A stretch of 64,000 bases of DNA from Thuidium tamariscinum (taxonomy: Eukaryota; Streptophyta; Bryopsida; Hypnales; Thuidiaceae). The translations under genes were made by a program, and so were the position numbers. The stretch spans positions 16,554,001 to 16,618,000 of the forward strand of contig OX344751.2 of NCBI GenBank assembly GCA_947034885.2. Direction: 5' to 3'. Under the pieces are notes generated by a model, which saw nothing but the letters and a program-made list of their open reading frames with translations, ran no database searches and was not told the DNA's origin. Positions 1 through 11,360 of the stretch are shown here, one piece after another (the stretch's first letter is position 1; the number at the start of each line of letters is the position of its first letter).

Positions 1-59
1 CTCCAACACAGATCCTCACCCATCTCACGTTCAAAATCAAAACTGTTGGTACTCAACCA

Positions 60-700
60 ACTGTTGTAGTTACAAACAATCACAAAACAATTGCAGAATA
101 AAAGGGTGGATTGTCAAAACTGCTCTGGAATTTGGAACACAAGAAAATTCAAACCCTGGCAGAATTTTGGGGTTAGAATTTTGACAGGATTTGAAATTCT
201 CTAGAAAAAGATGGCCACCAGTGTGCTGTTCTCGACTAAAAAATAAATGAAAGGTCCGTCAACATTGCTCTAGAACGTTACACAAACAGCAAAATTCAAG
301 CCTTACAAAACTAATTCCACATGCACGATGTTTGCCAATTTGCTGTTCCAAAAAAGAAATTATCCTCGGATCGTCATCGCTGCTCTAAAACGTCGTACAC
401 AACGACTGGAAAAAATAATTCCGCAAGCAAGATGTCCACCAGTATGCTGTTCTCAGCAACTCAAAAATGAGCTTGGATCGTCACAATACTGCTCTGGAAT
501 CCAAAAAAACAAGAAAACGCAGACCCTGGCTAATTCTGTGTTTGAATTCGCCAGGGTTTGAATTCCACAAGCAAGATATTCACGCACTGCGCTGTTCCGA
601 ACACAATTTTCTTTTTAAGTAAACCATCAAACACCGCTCTCGAACATTACCCACACAAAAATTCAAACCCTACAAACTTAGTTCCGCAATGTGATGTAAT
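60..700. repeat. Degenerate tandem repeat array (units of about 110-150 bp) in intron 1 of the hexokinase gene
   Basis: The words 'gctctrgaacrt' and 'aagatgtycaccagt..gctgttc' recur in the same order and spacing. The 'ctgctctggaa'-type word falls near 117, 265, 385, 490 and 630, followed each time by 'ttccrcaagcaagat' and 'gctgttc'. The copies are strongly diverged, so the array is old. It lies downstream of the splice donor of the minus-strand hexokinase exon and so is probably intronic. The short ORFs across it are not conserved between units. Confidence 0.6.
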
Positions 701-754
701 CCCTTGAAAGAAATTTCCAATGATTCTCCAAGTTGATCAAAATGTAACACGCAC

Positions 755-945
755 CCTGAAGGCAAGCTTTCGAGATACGTGGGCAGCATTTTGAGCCTCC
801 GCTGTCCCGGATGGTCCAGCCCTTGTTGCATCTCCTCCGCCATAGCTTGAGCAGTGTGACGCAACAGCATCACGGGCGTAGCGCAAGACTTCCGAAACTC
901 CGCCAGAAACGAGCTGATGGGGTCGCTCAAAGACGACGACTCCAT
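755..945 (-). CDS. Hexokinase, first coding exon (partial gene; remaining exons lie beyond the left edge)
   Basis: The gene encodes an ATP-dependent hexose kinase, which phosphorylates glucose or fructose at C6 at the start of glycolysis; some plant members also sense glucose. This exon gives 63 full codons plus two bases. Residues 20-25 read SCATPV, followed by an LR..A.AM.EEM helix and LKMLPTYLESLPS at 51-63. This is the conserved N-terminal block of plant hexokinases just before the phosphate-1 loop. The reading frame then meets a donor, GG|GTGCGT, at 754-753, after which the translation no longer resembles the family. The ATG at 945 has a good context (aaaacaATGG). The short N-terminus before the conserved helix shows no membrane anchor or obvious transit peptide. 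The phosphate loop, sugar-binding and adenosine motifs would be in later exons at coordinates below 1. Family assignment is firm; subtype and activity cannot be judged. Confidence 0.85.
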
Positions 946-1340
946 TGTTTTCCCTCAACCACAAACTAAAGTGGAGATGCTGCCGCAGCTTACGAGATTC
1001 ACTCAACTGTTGAGCTTTTGGAAGAGTGACAGCCCAATCTGAAGATGAAGACGGAGACGGAGAATGAAGGAATGAAGGACGGAATGAAGGCAGAAAATCG
1101 AAGCGTTCTAATCTCTACAGTAAGTTTTATCATCTGGGTGTTGTTGGAATTGTTCTCCCCGAAGATTATCTCTCTCCTTCCTACTCGGGTGCCACTTGTT
1201 GGTCGCCACTGCTCTGGCTGGCTGTGGAGAATTCCCAAGAGGATTTCTTTACGTCACAACGTCATCTTTCATAACATTCTTCAAACAGAGTTCTGGGCGA
1301 TCTTCTGTGCACGTGAAATTGAAGAGAGCTTTTGACTTGA
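946..1340 (-). promoter_or_regulatory. Probable 5' leader and promoter-proximal region of the hexokinase gene
   Basis: Read on the minus strand, 1090-1030 is a pyrimidine-rich stretch of repeated tcc/ttc words that runs down to the start codon at 945. Such tracts are common in plant 5' leaders. Base composition from about 700 to 1340 is clearly richer in GC than the surrounding repeats. I see no convincing TATA box, so the transcription start is not placed. Overlapping ORFs on both strands here have simple composition and no recognisable homology. Confidence 0.4.
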
Positions 1341-1882
1341 GTTAAGCTAAGTTCTCAGTGCACCTGATTGCCTAAATTTGATTCCGACGGAATCTTGCTG
1401 AAATGGGGACCAGCGTTCTCAAAACTGGCTAAATTTCACTCAGTTTCTACCAAAAAAATCCTTACTCTACTATTACATTGTAAAAAAAGGCCTTTAAAGG
1501 AGTTATTTTAGTCAAAATTACAACAGACAATAAAATTTGATAGCCAATTTGCAACTTCATGTATTGGAAAACTGGCATATATCTAGTTAGGTTTGTCTTA
1601 CAGTACTCCCAATAATCCTTCACAACTTGCAAAATCCTTTCTTTTCTATTTTGTTTTGCTACTACTCACTCTCTTGATAGCCAAAGTTGATGCATGTTTC
1701 TCTTGAAAGGTAGCATATTGCACTAAATTTCAAAAACAGTTATGAGATCACTAATGGGTCTATCGCAGTCGTATCTTGAGGGGTCTATTTTCAGCACTTT
1801 GAAAAATTCATAATTTTTTCATCCAATTAAAAGGTCAGTAAGTGCATAAATCAATAATTTGATGTATTCTTTCAATTTCCAT
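1341..1882. other. AT-rich stretch with no recognised gene or repeat
   Basis: No long open frame, no terminal inverted repeat and no match to the families found elsewhere in the window was seen here. Confidence 0.4.
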
Positions 1883-2713
1883 TAACCCCTAAGCGTCCAA
1901 AGTCATCTCCAAGGTTGACAATTTCAGATAAATCATGATAAAGTACTATTTGGAAGAATATTTTGGAATTGAGATGCAAATAAAAGTTGTAGAGTTGGAA
2001 TTTCAAATTCTATCCATACTAGTGTGCCATGTACCGTTGCCACAATCAAAATCAAAGTAAAAGTAATTTTTTAATTTTTAAAACAAAAAATAACTCAAAA
2101 ATCCATAACTTTCACACCATAGGTCAAAATGCCATGAAACAAAGCACGTGCACCCCTCCTCATCGAGAGCTTTCTAACAATACCAAGTATGCGAGTTGGG
2201 GACACATGGTTTGGGGGATCACAATGTGCAAAACAAAACAAACTACCTGTCTTAAGGTATAGATGGTTAGATTCACCAATGCTATTACCAATATTTTTCT
2301 ATAAATTCTGGAAGGAAAAATTCAAAATTATTTTTAAATTCAATTACAAGCACAATATTGACTTTTTTTTAGGGGGGGTGATGGAATGGATTTGAAATGA
2401 GGTTATTTTTATATGGTGATTTTTGAGAATTTTTGGGTAGTTTGATTCTATGACCTCATTTTTGCAATTCTAGGTTTGAATTAGAGTCAATGCAATTTTT
2501 GGCTTGATCAATGACTTGACATACTTCTACATTTGTAATTTTAGAAAAATTTGTAATCTAATAACATCAATTCCAATACTTTGATAGGACAACAACTTTA
2601 TTAATTATCCCTAAAAATTAGGAGTATTTTTAACCAAGTTGTAATGAGAAAGAAATCTAATTTTCAATGTGTACATCATCCAAGAATTGGACATTGGAGT
2701 ACTTCAAGGTTAA
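1883..2713 (+). mobile_element. TTAA-flanked element G1 (piggyBac-like, non-autonomous), carrying an H insertion
   Basis: It starts TTAA-CCCCTAAGCGTCC at 1883 and ends ...TTCAAGG-TTAA at 2713. It is collinear with G2 at 62433-62955, sharing the words 'aaagtactatttgga', 'aattgrgatgcaaataa' and 'caattacaagc'. The ends are only loosely inverted, so assignment rests on the TTAA borders and the second copy. About 300 bp at roughly 1998-2306 is absent from G2 and belongs to repeat family H. No transposase is encoded. Confidence 0.55.
1998..2306 (+). repeat. Interspersed repeat H1 inserted into G1
   Basis: The core runs from 'tactagtgtgcc' to 'cttaaggtatagatgg'. Related sequence recurs at 5325-5590 (reverse), 13875-14150 and 54737-54895. 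Shared words are 'gccrttgccacaatc', 'gccatgaaacaaag', 'gcaccccttctc' and 'agagctttc'. The interruption of G1 relative to G2 shows that H1 arrived later. I see no convincing inverted ends and no poly(A) tail, so the class is undetermined. Confidence 0.55.
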
Positions 2714-4055
2714 GGATCCCATTATAAATTAGCTAGTAAATTAGGCAATTTTATGATATGAACAATGCTCAATTGCTTATTTAGGCGCATTTCAATGCAT
2801 TGCTTTTTTTGTCGTGGATTCTTTTACAAGAGAGAAAGAAGTGACTCCAATCATCTATTGTATATTGGCCAAATTTACTGTACAATTCATTTTGGGTTCC
2901 ATGGTCATCCACAAAGGAAGGAGCAAGCAAAATTATCTCATCACCTTTTTGGAGACATGGGAATAAAAATGAAACAAAATTGATTGTTGAACACGAAACA
3001 AGCAACTATACTAATCCTACAAGAACAATGTAATCAAGAAGTGGCTAATAGATAACTTTCTAGATCATAATAGAAACAAAAAATCCAACTAAATATTGGT
3101 TCCAAAAACATGTCATTCTTGACAAAGCACCTTGGCAATAAGTCTCACCTTCGAAGGTTAAGAAGAGCTTTGTCCTTAAAGTATTGTTCCTTTTGTAGTA
3201 AGGTCCTACTAAAACCACCACACATCATGTAGTTTTTGTTTGTGCAAAGCTTCCTTCCATTTGATCAAGAGCAAACACCAAAAGAACATCACTTTCACCA
3301 CCTATTTTCCATCATTCTAATTGTTCCATCTAAGTATGCAAGTTGAATTCTAAGATAATGATCTTTCAATGTTCAAGAATGCAATGAATTAAATAAAATG
3401 TTTGATGTGTGTTTTGTGTACATATTGCACATTAAACACATGCAAATTGAAGTAGCAAACTAACCAAACCCTTGCATTTACTCCAAGGGCACCCCCAACC
3501 CAACCTACCCAGCAATGGCAAGTTTTTATTCCCCAATCAAACTAAGTAGATGGTTGTGCTTTGGTTACAAAATTCAAACAAAAATTTTAAAGATGAACAT
3601 TTCATAAGTAGTTTTTCAGGGCACTAAGAGAGTATTTCTGTCCCGTTCCCCAATTTGAGAACCAGTCACTATTGGTCAAAAAAAAATTTAATTGTAAGAA
3701 ATTTTTAAATTTTTAAAAATTAATTTTTTAAATTAATTATTAATTAAATATTATTATATAATGTGACACTCTCTTGGCCACATCAGATTGCTTGTAGAAC
3801 ATATTTTATTGAGTTCCCATAGTCCGGGCTCTTCCAGTCTCTAAATATGGCCAAAAAAACTCTTATGACACTTCTATTTTATATAGAAGGATTCTTTATC
3901 ACCCATTGGGTACTTTTAGGCCATTGCATTGTTACAAGATTAAGGATGTTTGGACCCTTACCATACTAAATAGGAAAAAATTAGTTTGCCTCATACTAAT
4001 TTCTTGAAATTTGATACTATACAATTATATATTGCTACTGTACAAGAAATCAATA

Positions 4056-4056
<1 letters not shown>
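2714..4056. other. AT-rich intergenic stretch; eroded relative of family P near 3600-3840
   Basis: Around 3755-3840 the words 'gtgacactctcttggccacat' and 'gttcccatagtccgg' match the right halves of P elements (17520-17600, 42590-42660). This suggests an eroded P copy without clear ends. A further word near 3965-4050 ('ctaatttcttgaaatttgatact') resembles sequence at 31800 and 48238. Nothing coding was recognised. Confidence 0.35.

Positions 4057-4106
<50 letters not shown>
4057..4106. repeat. (TA)n microsatellite
   Basis: An uninterrupted TA dinucleotide run of about 48 bases. Confidence 0.95.
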
Positions 4107-4110
<4 letters not shown>

Positions 4111-4288
4111 TTTATAGAAATACAAAAACTTTTGGGAGGTAAGGCAACCTAATTTCACAATTTAGTGTAGGTTAACTAATGTTTTTGATAAGAGGGTATT
4201 TGAAAGGAAGACAATGAAATTGTAGTTCGCCCAACATTTTAGGGTGCATCAAATGGGGTTTCAGATGACTTAAAAAATTTAGAATTTA

Positions 4289-4660
4289 AGGCAAAAGTAC
4301 CTATTTTGGACAAACCCCCTTTAATGGCTTGATAGACTAACCTATTGTGGACAAAACTTAAATGCACTATTTATTGAAAAAGATTCTTTGTTTGTACCTT
4401 CTCATCCAATCATCTCTCTTCTTTTATTGCTTAGGGAGAAGTGTCAAAACTATCCATAACAAGTGAGTCTATGAAACCAAAGTAGGTCCTAATGAAAAAT
4501 CTGTATTTATATTGAAGAAAGTATTCATTTTTGAAGCATTTTTTTTTCTTGCATTGTTCCTCATCCATATGTTTGCACACTCTGAGCTCAATTTCATAGT
4601 GAATTTCCCACATTGTACATGCTGAAATGCTTAAGTTATCCGTTACAGGCACTTCTACCT
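4289..4660 (+). mobile_element. TA-flanked MITE U1 (Tc1/mariner or Stowaway-like)
   Basis: Left end TA-AGGCAAAAGTACC (4287), right end ...GGCACTTCTACCT-TA (4662). The ends are imperfect inverted repeats of the AGGTAGAAGTRCC type. A related reverse copy is U2 at 39839-40393, sharing 'cttctcrtcyaatcatctc' and 'cacttctcccta' words. No coding capacity. Confidence 0.5.
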
Positions 4661-4882
4661 TATAATGTTAGAAATTCTAAGTGAAACTCATCCAATTGGG
4701 TGCAGTCGTTGACTCCTCGGAATCTGACGTGTCAAGTGATGATTGTCCTGTACCTCATCCTCGAGTCTAGTTGGCAACATCCTGTTGTCCAGATTAAGCT
4801 TACGTCCTTTCAGGTGCAGCTTCCTCTCCGGGGCGGCCGGGGTTGGCAACTGAAGTAGATGAACTGCCGGATGACCCTCTCA

Positions 4883-5267
4883 CAGCGGAAACACCCAAAA
4901 CCGTCAAAATAAGGAATTCAGCATAGTTGGAGGCATCATTTTCTTAAAATGATATTTTTCTAGTATTAGCGAGTGAAAATCATGGATATTCAAAAAAAAA
5001 ATTAATTTTTTGGCTACAGTATGTAATTTTTACAAATTTTCAAAGTGTTGGCTCCCTAGACCTGTGAAACCGTCCTATAGGTGCCCCCAAAACTGAACCC
5101 TGCGAAAATCAGCACTCAGCCAACCAGATGTTCCTGTGTGCCCTTTAATTGTGTCAGCAAATTACAATCACACATGTGGCGAACACATTAAGGGAACTCT
5201 ACTGACACATTTAGGTGAATCTACTATCCATTGCAAGGAACAGGCATGGGATGGGTGTTTTGCCCTT
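4883..5267 (+). mobile_element. Stowaway-like MITE A1
   Basis: The left end CAGCGGAAACACCC is the inverse of the right end GGGTGTTTTGCCCTT. The flanking dinucleotide is CA on both sides; other copies have TA. The interior is shared with A2, A3 and A4: 'aaggaattcagcatagttgg', 'tctagtattagcragtgaaa', 'gtgttggctccctagacc' and 'tgtgtcagcaaattacaatc'. At about 385 bp with no ORF it is a non-autonomous element. Confidence 0.75.
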
Positions 5268-5324
5268 CACATTGCATCAGGAAAGTATGATAAATCCTCA
5301 TTGAGATAGTATTGTTTTAGTATT

Positions 5325-5590
5325 TACACACTATCTATACCTTAAGATAGGTAGTTTGTTTTGTTTTGTTTTGTCACATTGAGATCTCCCGGCCCATGGG
5401 TCTCCCGAGGGCATGCTTGGTACCGTTGGAAAGCTCTTGGCGAGAAGGGGTGCATGGTCTTTGTTTCATGGCATTCCAACGTACAATGAAAAAGTTATTG
5501 AATTTCAAAGTTTTAATGAATTACAAAATTACAAAATTACCTTTACTTTAGTCCTGATTGTGGCAACGGCAGAGGGCCCACTAGTAGTAT
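5325..5590 (-). repeat. Interspersed repeat H2 (reverse orientation)
   Basis: This is the reverse complement of H1. It shares the 'ctaccttaagataggtag' side, the 'gaaaagctcttgg..aggggtgcatgg' block and 'gtggcaacggcag'. It contains a (TTTTG)n run at 5356-5373. Confidence 0.55.
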
Positions 5591-5635
5591 TGAAAGTATA
5601 CTATAACAATACAAAAGTTGTATTGCAATAGTTTT

Positions 5636-5685
5636 GTATTAGATAACCTTCGACTCGCAGTGATGGTAAGAAGGTTATCTAATAC
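5636..5685. repeat. Short perfect inverted repeat (15-bp arms, 20-bp loop)
   Basis: The arm GTATTAGATAACCTT (5636-5650) is repeated exactly in inverted orientation at 5671-5685. A looser inverted pair (aatacaaaa/ttttgtatt) lies just to its left. It may be a remnant of a small foldback element; it sits immediately before P1. Confidence 0.7.
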
Positions 5686-5690
5686 ATAAC

Positions 5691-5955
5691 CATTAGAAGG
5701 GATTTGGGGGCTCCCAAAGGCTGTTTCAGGGTCTATTTCCGAAACTGTTGGAGTAACTACTGGTTGCTTTCAGCAGCCATTAACCAAAAAAATGGAACGT
5801 GAAATATGAAGAAAAAAAACAATTTAAAAAAATGTATGACATGGTAGTCACTCGACCATATAGGATTCCTATGAAATTGCGTTCTTGCAGCTAATTCTGT
5901 GTTTTCAGGCTCTAGGAACATGTAGTCTCATGGAGGCTTCAAATCCCTCCTAATG
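5691..5955 (+). mobile_element. TIR element P1 (unassigned superfamily)
   Basis: It starts CATTAGAAGGGATTTGGGGG and ends AAATCCCTCCTAATG, so the last ~15 bp are inverted. The same plan is seen in P2 (17348), P3 (49808), P4 (57281), P6 (15256) and partial P5. The interior shares 'gggctcccaaaggctgttt', 'ccgaaactgtt' and a 'gcgttcttgcag' segment near the right end. About 265 bp, no coding capacity. Confidence 0.65.
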
Positions 5956-6182
5956 TGGTTGTCACTTTTCAATCACAACCTTTGATCTTCATAATCCAAG
6001 GGTGTAGGAAACAAGTTGAAAGGAAAGAAGGTTATGAAATATAACTTGTGATGGTGATGGTGATGGGTAGCCCATGACATAGAAACACATTAGCATTGAA
6101 GAGTCAACAACCGGTTATGTTGAAACAAATCTATTGCAATATTGTTTTTGTTTCACAATAGTATAGTTTCAATCCTATATTA

Positions 6183-6492
6183 AGGTAGAAGGCTCAAGAA
6201 CTCGGGCATTAAACTGCCCACCTCTTGAAATGCACACTATTTGTACATGGTGCTTTTTCATCTTTACAAGAATGTACAAACAATGTACATTTGAGGAAGT
6301 GGGTGATTTTAGAGTAAATGTCATTTCGACTTTAAAAAGTTATCACTAATTCCACAAAGCTCTAAAAAATATGAAACAAATTTGGTTGTATACCAATTCC
6401 ACTTGACTTTGAAGGAAAAAATATTTCAAAAAGCTTCAACTCCCTAAATTTCACTTTCAATTGTTAGATGGGCACTTATGGACCACCTATCT
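6183..6492 (+). mobile_element. TA-flanked MITE W1 (Tc1/mariner or Stowaway-like)
   Basis: Left end TA-AGGTAGAAGGCTCAAG (6181), right end GGACCACCTATCT-TA (6494). 'ctcgggcattaa' and 'ccactt..ctttgaagga..atatttc' are shared with W2 (50287-50696), W3 and W4. Confidence 0.5.
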
Positions 6493-8300
6493 TATATAAA
6501 CATTGAAGTAGTACCACAACAATATTAAGGCAAGGGGGCGGGGGGACTTCCCAATGTGTTGGCAAATAATTGGCAAAATTGTGTTACTTAATTTTTGATC
6601 GAGCTCCTATAACACTAAAAAAATGGATGAAATCAAAGCATCAAAATCACCCAATATAGAATTCACCAATATTTATACTATTAATACCTAGGTGATGTTT
6701 TTGGTGAGTGAAGGATGGATGATCACAATTGGATCACTAAGAAAAAAAAAATTTAGTCATTGGGGTCTCTTAGGAAAATGCAATCCTTCAGATTATATTT
6801 TTCTATTATGGTCAAGAAGCCTTGTGTTAACCAATCAAGCTCCTTTGACAAATAATATATTTATTCACAAGCTTGAATATTTGATTGGTTGTACATAAAG
6901 CTTATTGTAAAACAAATTGATTGTATCTTTGAGCTTACCCTTTAATATGAGCAATATAATTATATGAAACTCATTTTGTGAAGGCATCCTTGATAAATGA
7001 AACCAATGTACCGGCCCTCCAAATATATTTTTAATTTTTTATGGGTCTATAATTAGAAACCAAAATTACTTTAAATAGAATGACATCTCAAGGTACTTTG
7101 AATAAATAGGAAGACTCTATTTTTGACATTAAACAATTAAAATAAACCCCTTCAAAGGCTCTCTTCAAGGGTCTATATTTTTCCATTTCATCTTACTATA
7201 TATATTTTTAAATTGTAGAAAGTAAAAATTAAGGTAGATATTGAAGAATAACAAAAAAAACTCATAATTATCAAACACAACAGGAGCTAAAGAAATCTGA
7301 AATTTTCTACAAAGTTGTGTATAATATTATAAAAATAATAATAGAATGCACCAAATTCCTATGTCTTTTTATATATACACAATTTTATAGACCTAATTAT
7401 TGGCCAAAAGTCAATAGGTTAAAATAAGAATTCAATTTTAGGAATTATATGACAAGTTTTTAGCCATGTTTGTTATACAAGACATTTGTCAAAATGTGTT
7501 GTGTTGAATGATTGTCTAGTATACTAGACATTTTCATATAATATGCTTAAGTATCCCAAATCTCCTAGGTATATTCTCAAATCTTTTCAAATATTCTAGC
7601 TAATTTTGTATGAATTTTCTTATTAATTGTCCATGAACTCATGAACAAAATGTTGCAATGATAATAGGAGACTTGCAATTGAGTAAAAGCCATCCAAAGA
7701 GCTTGTAGCACATGTGGGGCAAACAAAGGGAGTCAATCATTCTCCAAACTTTGTCTAGATAAATTAAGATGAAGTTTTTTTGGGTTTTTTTCCTTGCTTT
7801 TTCTTAACAAATAGGAAACCCATGAAAAGAAGATGAAGATTTGCCAAACCCAAGCTAGCTATGCACTTTGGAAACTGGACTGAGACGACATTTCCAAGGT
7901 CAAGTATTCACAATGTCCAACACTATGCTCCGGACCAGGTGATCAACATTTGAATATGAGCATTAAACTCTTTCATAATGCAGTGATGCAAACTTTTAGT
8001 CCCAAACAATAACTTAAACCTTGTAACGCTGGTGCTGACATTAAGTATTTGATGGATGGCAAAATTCTTGCATGTAAAACAAAATTGCAACTGTTCATCT
8101 CCAAAGGAATTTCATTTCAATCAGTAAGAAATGTGACATTCAAGTGCTGGAAATTGTGACAGTCCAGCAACATGCATGAGCTTCTCATGAAAGGTTTTAG
8201 GTGCCCAACTTATTATACTCCCAGCTCTGAAATCTCGCACAAAGCATTGATTTGAAAATTTCAAAGGAGTGTTTCTAACCATTGGCATCTCAAATTGTTC
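6493..8300. other. AT-rich stretch with no recognised gene
   Basis: Only short, compositionally simple frames are present. I found no terminal inverted repeats or family words in common with other parts of the window. A G-run sits at 6535-6545. Confidence 0.35.
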
Positions 8301-9240
8301 CAATTCCTAGATTAGAACCCTTCTTTTTGGACTGTATCAATTTTGCAAGCCTACGCCAATGCTGCAGAGTCGATGAGTTTCTCAGTCAAGAGTGGAAAGC
8401 TCACTGAAATCCAAAAAAACCCGACTCAAACTTGAACAGAATGATGGACTGATTCATTCATCTTCTGTTCTTTTGCAGTATTTGAGAAGCATATTGGGGG
8501 TAGTCACGGCTTCTTTCAGCAACTAGATTTTGCAGAAGAACGAGGAAAAACAGGGACCAATCCAGAGACGATCAAGGCGAAGGAGCTGTGACACCCCTCT
8601 CCGGTGCAGTGAGGCGTGAAGAATCGAAATCCTGCGAATGCAATTACCAATGTTTACTTCATCAGTGAGATCGACAGCTTCGACGGTGCGATCGGCAGCT
8701 TCCGGAGTAGAAGATTGAAGTTGGGGTAACAACTTCGCTCGCGAACGATTCTCCACACCCGTTATTCACCTCTGGAGCATAATAATGAAAGTTGCAAAGC
8801 CTTTGCAAAACAAGAATATTCGTTATCAAGGGTCGCGCGGACAACCAACCGCCCAACGCCACGATGTGATTTTCATGCAAAGTTCAGCACAGCAAAGAAG
8901 GTGTGACGACCCCTATTATTTAACAAAATGGGCTGTTTTCGGAAACCACCAGCTCAATTCAACTCCTACGGCCCTCAAACTATCTCAAATATGCCCAAAC
9001 TGTCGGTGCTTCGAGAATTTCTGTCGAGATTGACAGACAGATGCGTGTCGACGGCTCCGATATGAAGCCGAACGAGGGTGAATTTTGTACGAAATCTTGT
9101 GCAAATCAATCAAAACATTTGAGCAGGCCACTATCAAATTGATAAGACAAGAGTGGGAGCCAAGGAATGTACTCAATGCTGAATAGAATGGTGTGAGAAT
9201 GGCGGGTGTAAGGAAGTCAACCCATTTCAAAACTACTTAC
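8300..9240. other. Higher-GC, low-repeat island, unrecognised
   Basis: GC content rises against both flanks, and several overlapping ORFs of 70-80 codons occur on both strands (for example minus 8756-8523, which includes VEAVDLTDEV). None gives a family I recognise, and no clear donor or acceptor pair joins them. It could be exon or leader sequence of an unknown gene, or the decayed interior of an element. Confidence 0.25.
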
Positions 9241-10240
9241 TACTTTTATTAGCAATTGAGCATATCTAGAATGCATGAATGTCGAGTGGAAAGATTTCCC
9301 CGTATGTAGCATTTCATGTGAGAAGGAACCCATAATTATTCACAATTTTATTTTCCAAAACAAAGTTACTATGGATTTTTTGTGTGAAGATTTTGTTCAT
9401 TCTTTACTAGTCATATAGGTTGTCCTATTTCTGCCCATCTAAGGGTTGGTTGCAAAATTGAGAGTCTCGTAGCCAATCATAATGTGTCATAATTGATTAT
9501 TTGCTCATCTCTCTCTCCTTGCATGGAAAGAGAGCAACCTATATTGCCAAAATAGGAGGTGATCAAGAATGGGTTGGCTCCCATATGTTGACTCTCATTT
9601 CTTCCAGCATAGGCACAACCATGTTCCTAGCAGGGCCTTTCTTTTTGGCAAATTTTTTGCTAAATCTCTCAAAATTTGACAAAGGCTAGTAGTCATCCCT
9701 CCAAAAATTGGCCTACAAAGCAATGCCAGCAAAGGGGACAGTGGTCCTAAAAAAAAGCCCTAGATCCGAAGATATGGGAATGAAGGAATGAAGAAAAATG
9801 GACATGAATTGCAATGAGAACTCTTTTTTGTGTACAACGAAACTTGAGTTGCTTAGTGTAGAGTATGACCGGCTAACTATGAAAATGGGCACATCTCAAG
9901 CTTTAAGAGTGCATAGATTTTTGGTAATGATCAATTCAAATTGATGAAGTTGACATCAATTTTTTACGGGGAGTAAAATTTTATACCACCAGAAATAAAC
10001 AAGAACATTGCATGGCTTAGAATAACCTTGCCAATCATTGCACACAACAAATTCAAATCCTTCTCTATAACTCAATAGGCACTTGCAAGCTCTCAAATTT
10101 GGCACAATTTTTCAATGCCACATTCAGCTTGACTCAGAAAAAAATTACAAAAAAAGGTTTCTTCTTGCAAATTTTGTTGCAACTTAAAAACAACATGTAT
10201 GAAATCTTCAGGAAAAAATAATGCAACCCTTCACTGCACA
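9241..10240. other. AT-rich stretch with no recognised feature
   Basis: No repeat family, inverted ends or coding signature recognised. Confidence 0.3.
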
Positions 10241-11080
10241 GTGTGCGTTGAAGGTGCCGTGGTCTGATTTCTCGTTTGTTTTGAGTACAGTGATGAATGG
10301 TGCTTGTGTGGTGTCAGCGTCCGGTGTTTGGATGCGTCCGGATAAGAGCAGGTTTACTCTAGTCTAGAATGTTCGAAATAAAATGAAGCTTAAGAAAAGT
10401 CCCTGCATTGAGCTACTGAGAAAATGGTAAGCAATTTGGGCCTCTTTCTTCTTAAGTTTTTGTTTCATTTTTCACACAGTTTGTGATCTTGACTGACTGA
10501 GTTGTGTGCAGTTGACATCACATCACCCAATTGAGTCGCCAATCTCTCTTTCAAGAATACAATGCCATATTGCACGTGATGAGTACAGGTGCGTATCTGT
10601 GTTCCAAACAGGTTTCAGACAGAAAATGGCGTGGTTTAGATCGAAAGCCAATTGAGTGAATGATCACACAACAATGCCACGTTTCCTTGTTATAAATTAT
10701 TGCCAATTTGTTGAATATTGTCACGTTGATGCATTGTCAGTCCGCGGAGGATAACTTGTACACAGAGAGAGGACTCGCTCGTCAATGGAAGCATGATTTA
10801 CGAGTTCTTTTTGAGCTACAAGGGATGGTGTTTTCAGGTCATTAATTGCCTCACTTAATTGATGTAAAATTCATTTACACAATTTCTACTAGTTGCAAAG
10901 CATTAGCGCGCACACGGTTGTAAAGACGACACTCTTTGTGATTTGAATTACTTCCACATTTGCTTCGTGTAATAACGTGCGAATCTCTCTTCCTCTCTTC
11001 ATTGTGTACACGTCCAATTGCTTGCGCAACGCCCACCCAAGTCAATAAAAGAGCTCTTCCTTCAATTCACGATTTCCTGT
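10241..11080. other. Low-repeat segment with splice-like signals, unrecognised
   Basis: Composition is balanced and no repeat family is present. A plausible plus-strand intron runs from G|GTAAGC (about 10430) to a T-rich tract ending CACACAG (about 10481), with another GTGCGT donor near 10590. Joining the flanks in any phase quickly meets stops, so a coding role is unsupported. A non-coding transcript or chance are both possible. Confidence 0.2.
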
Positions 11081-11360
11081 TGACCCTCCATCGAGTCCTC
11101 TTAATTACAGGTTCTGAATACGTGAATTAATGGTTCAAGAGTTTACCGTCACCAAAAAAGTTGTCTGTAAATCAACTGATACAGACAACTTCAGGTAGGA
11201 AGATCGAGAGTAAGTATGTATGACCCTCCATCGAGTCCTCTTAATTACAGGTTCTGAATACGTGAATTAATAGTTCAAGAGTTTACCGTCACCAAAAAAG
11301 TTGTCTGTAAATCAACTGATACAGACAACTTCAGGTAGGAAGATCGAGAGTAAGTATGTA
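11081..11360 (+). repeat. Near-perfect 140-bp tandem duplication (two units)
   Basis: Unit 1 is 11081-11220 and unit 2 is 11221-11360. I find a single difference (tggttcaag against tagttcaag). The next five bases after unit 2 (tgacc) repeat the unit start, then the sequence diverges. Such identity in an otherwise eroded window means a recent duplication, or possibly an assembly duplication. Confidence 0.95.

Noticed and set aside
1045-1335. Plus-strand ORF upstream of the hexokinase exon (possible divergent gene)
   Set aside because: Its first part is the complement of the pyrimidine-rich leader (EGMKDGMK repeats) and the rest shows no domain.
2781-3005. FVDD in a short minus-strand frame, reminiscent of a reverse transcriptase active site
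   Set aside because: No neighbouring reverse transcriptase blocks in any frame; the motif alone occurs by chance.
10380-10620. Apparent exons separated by GTAAGC...CACACAG and GTGCGT...CAG introns
   Set aside because: All phase combinations of the flanking segments meet stops, and the short peptides match no family I know.
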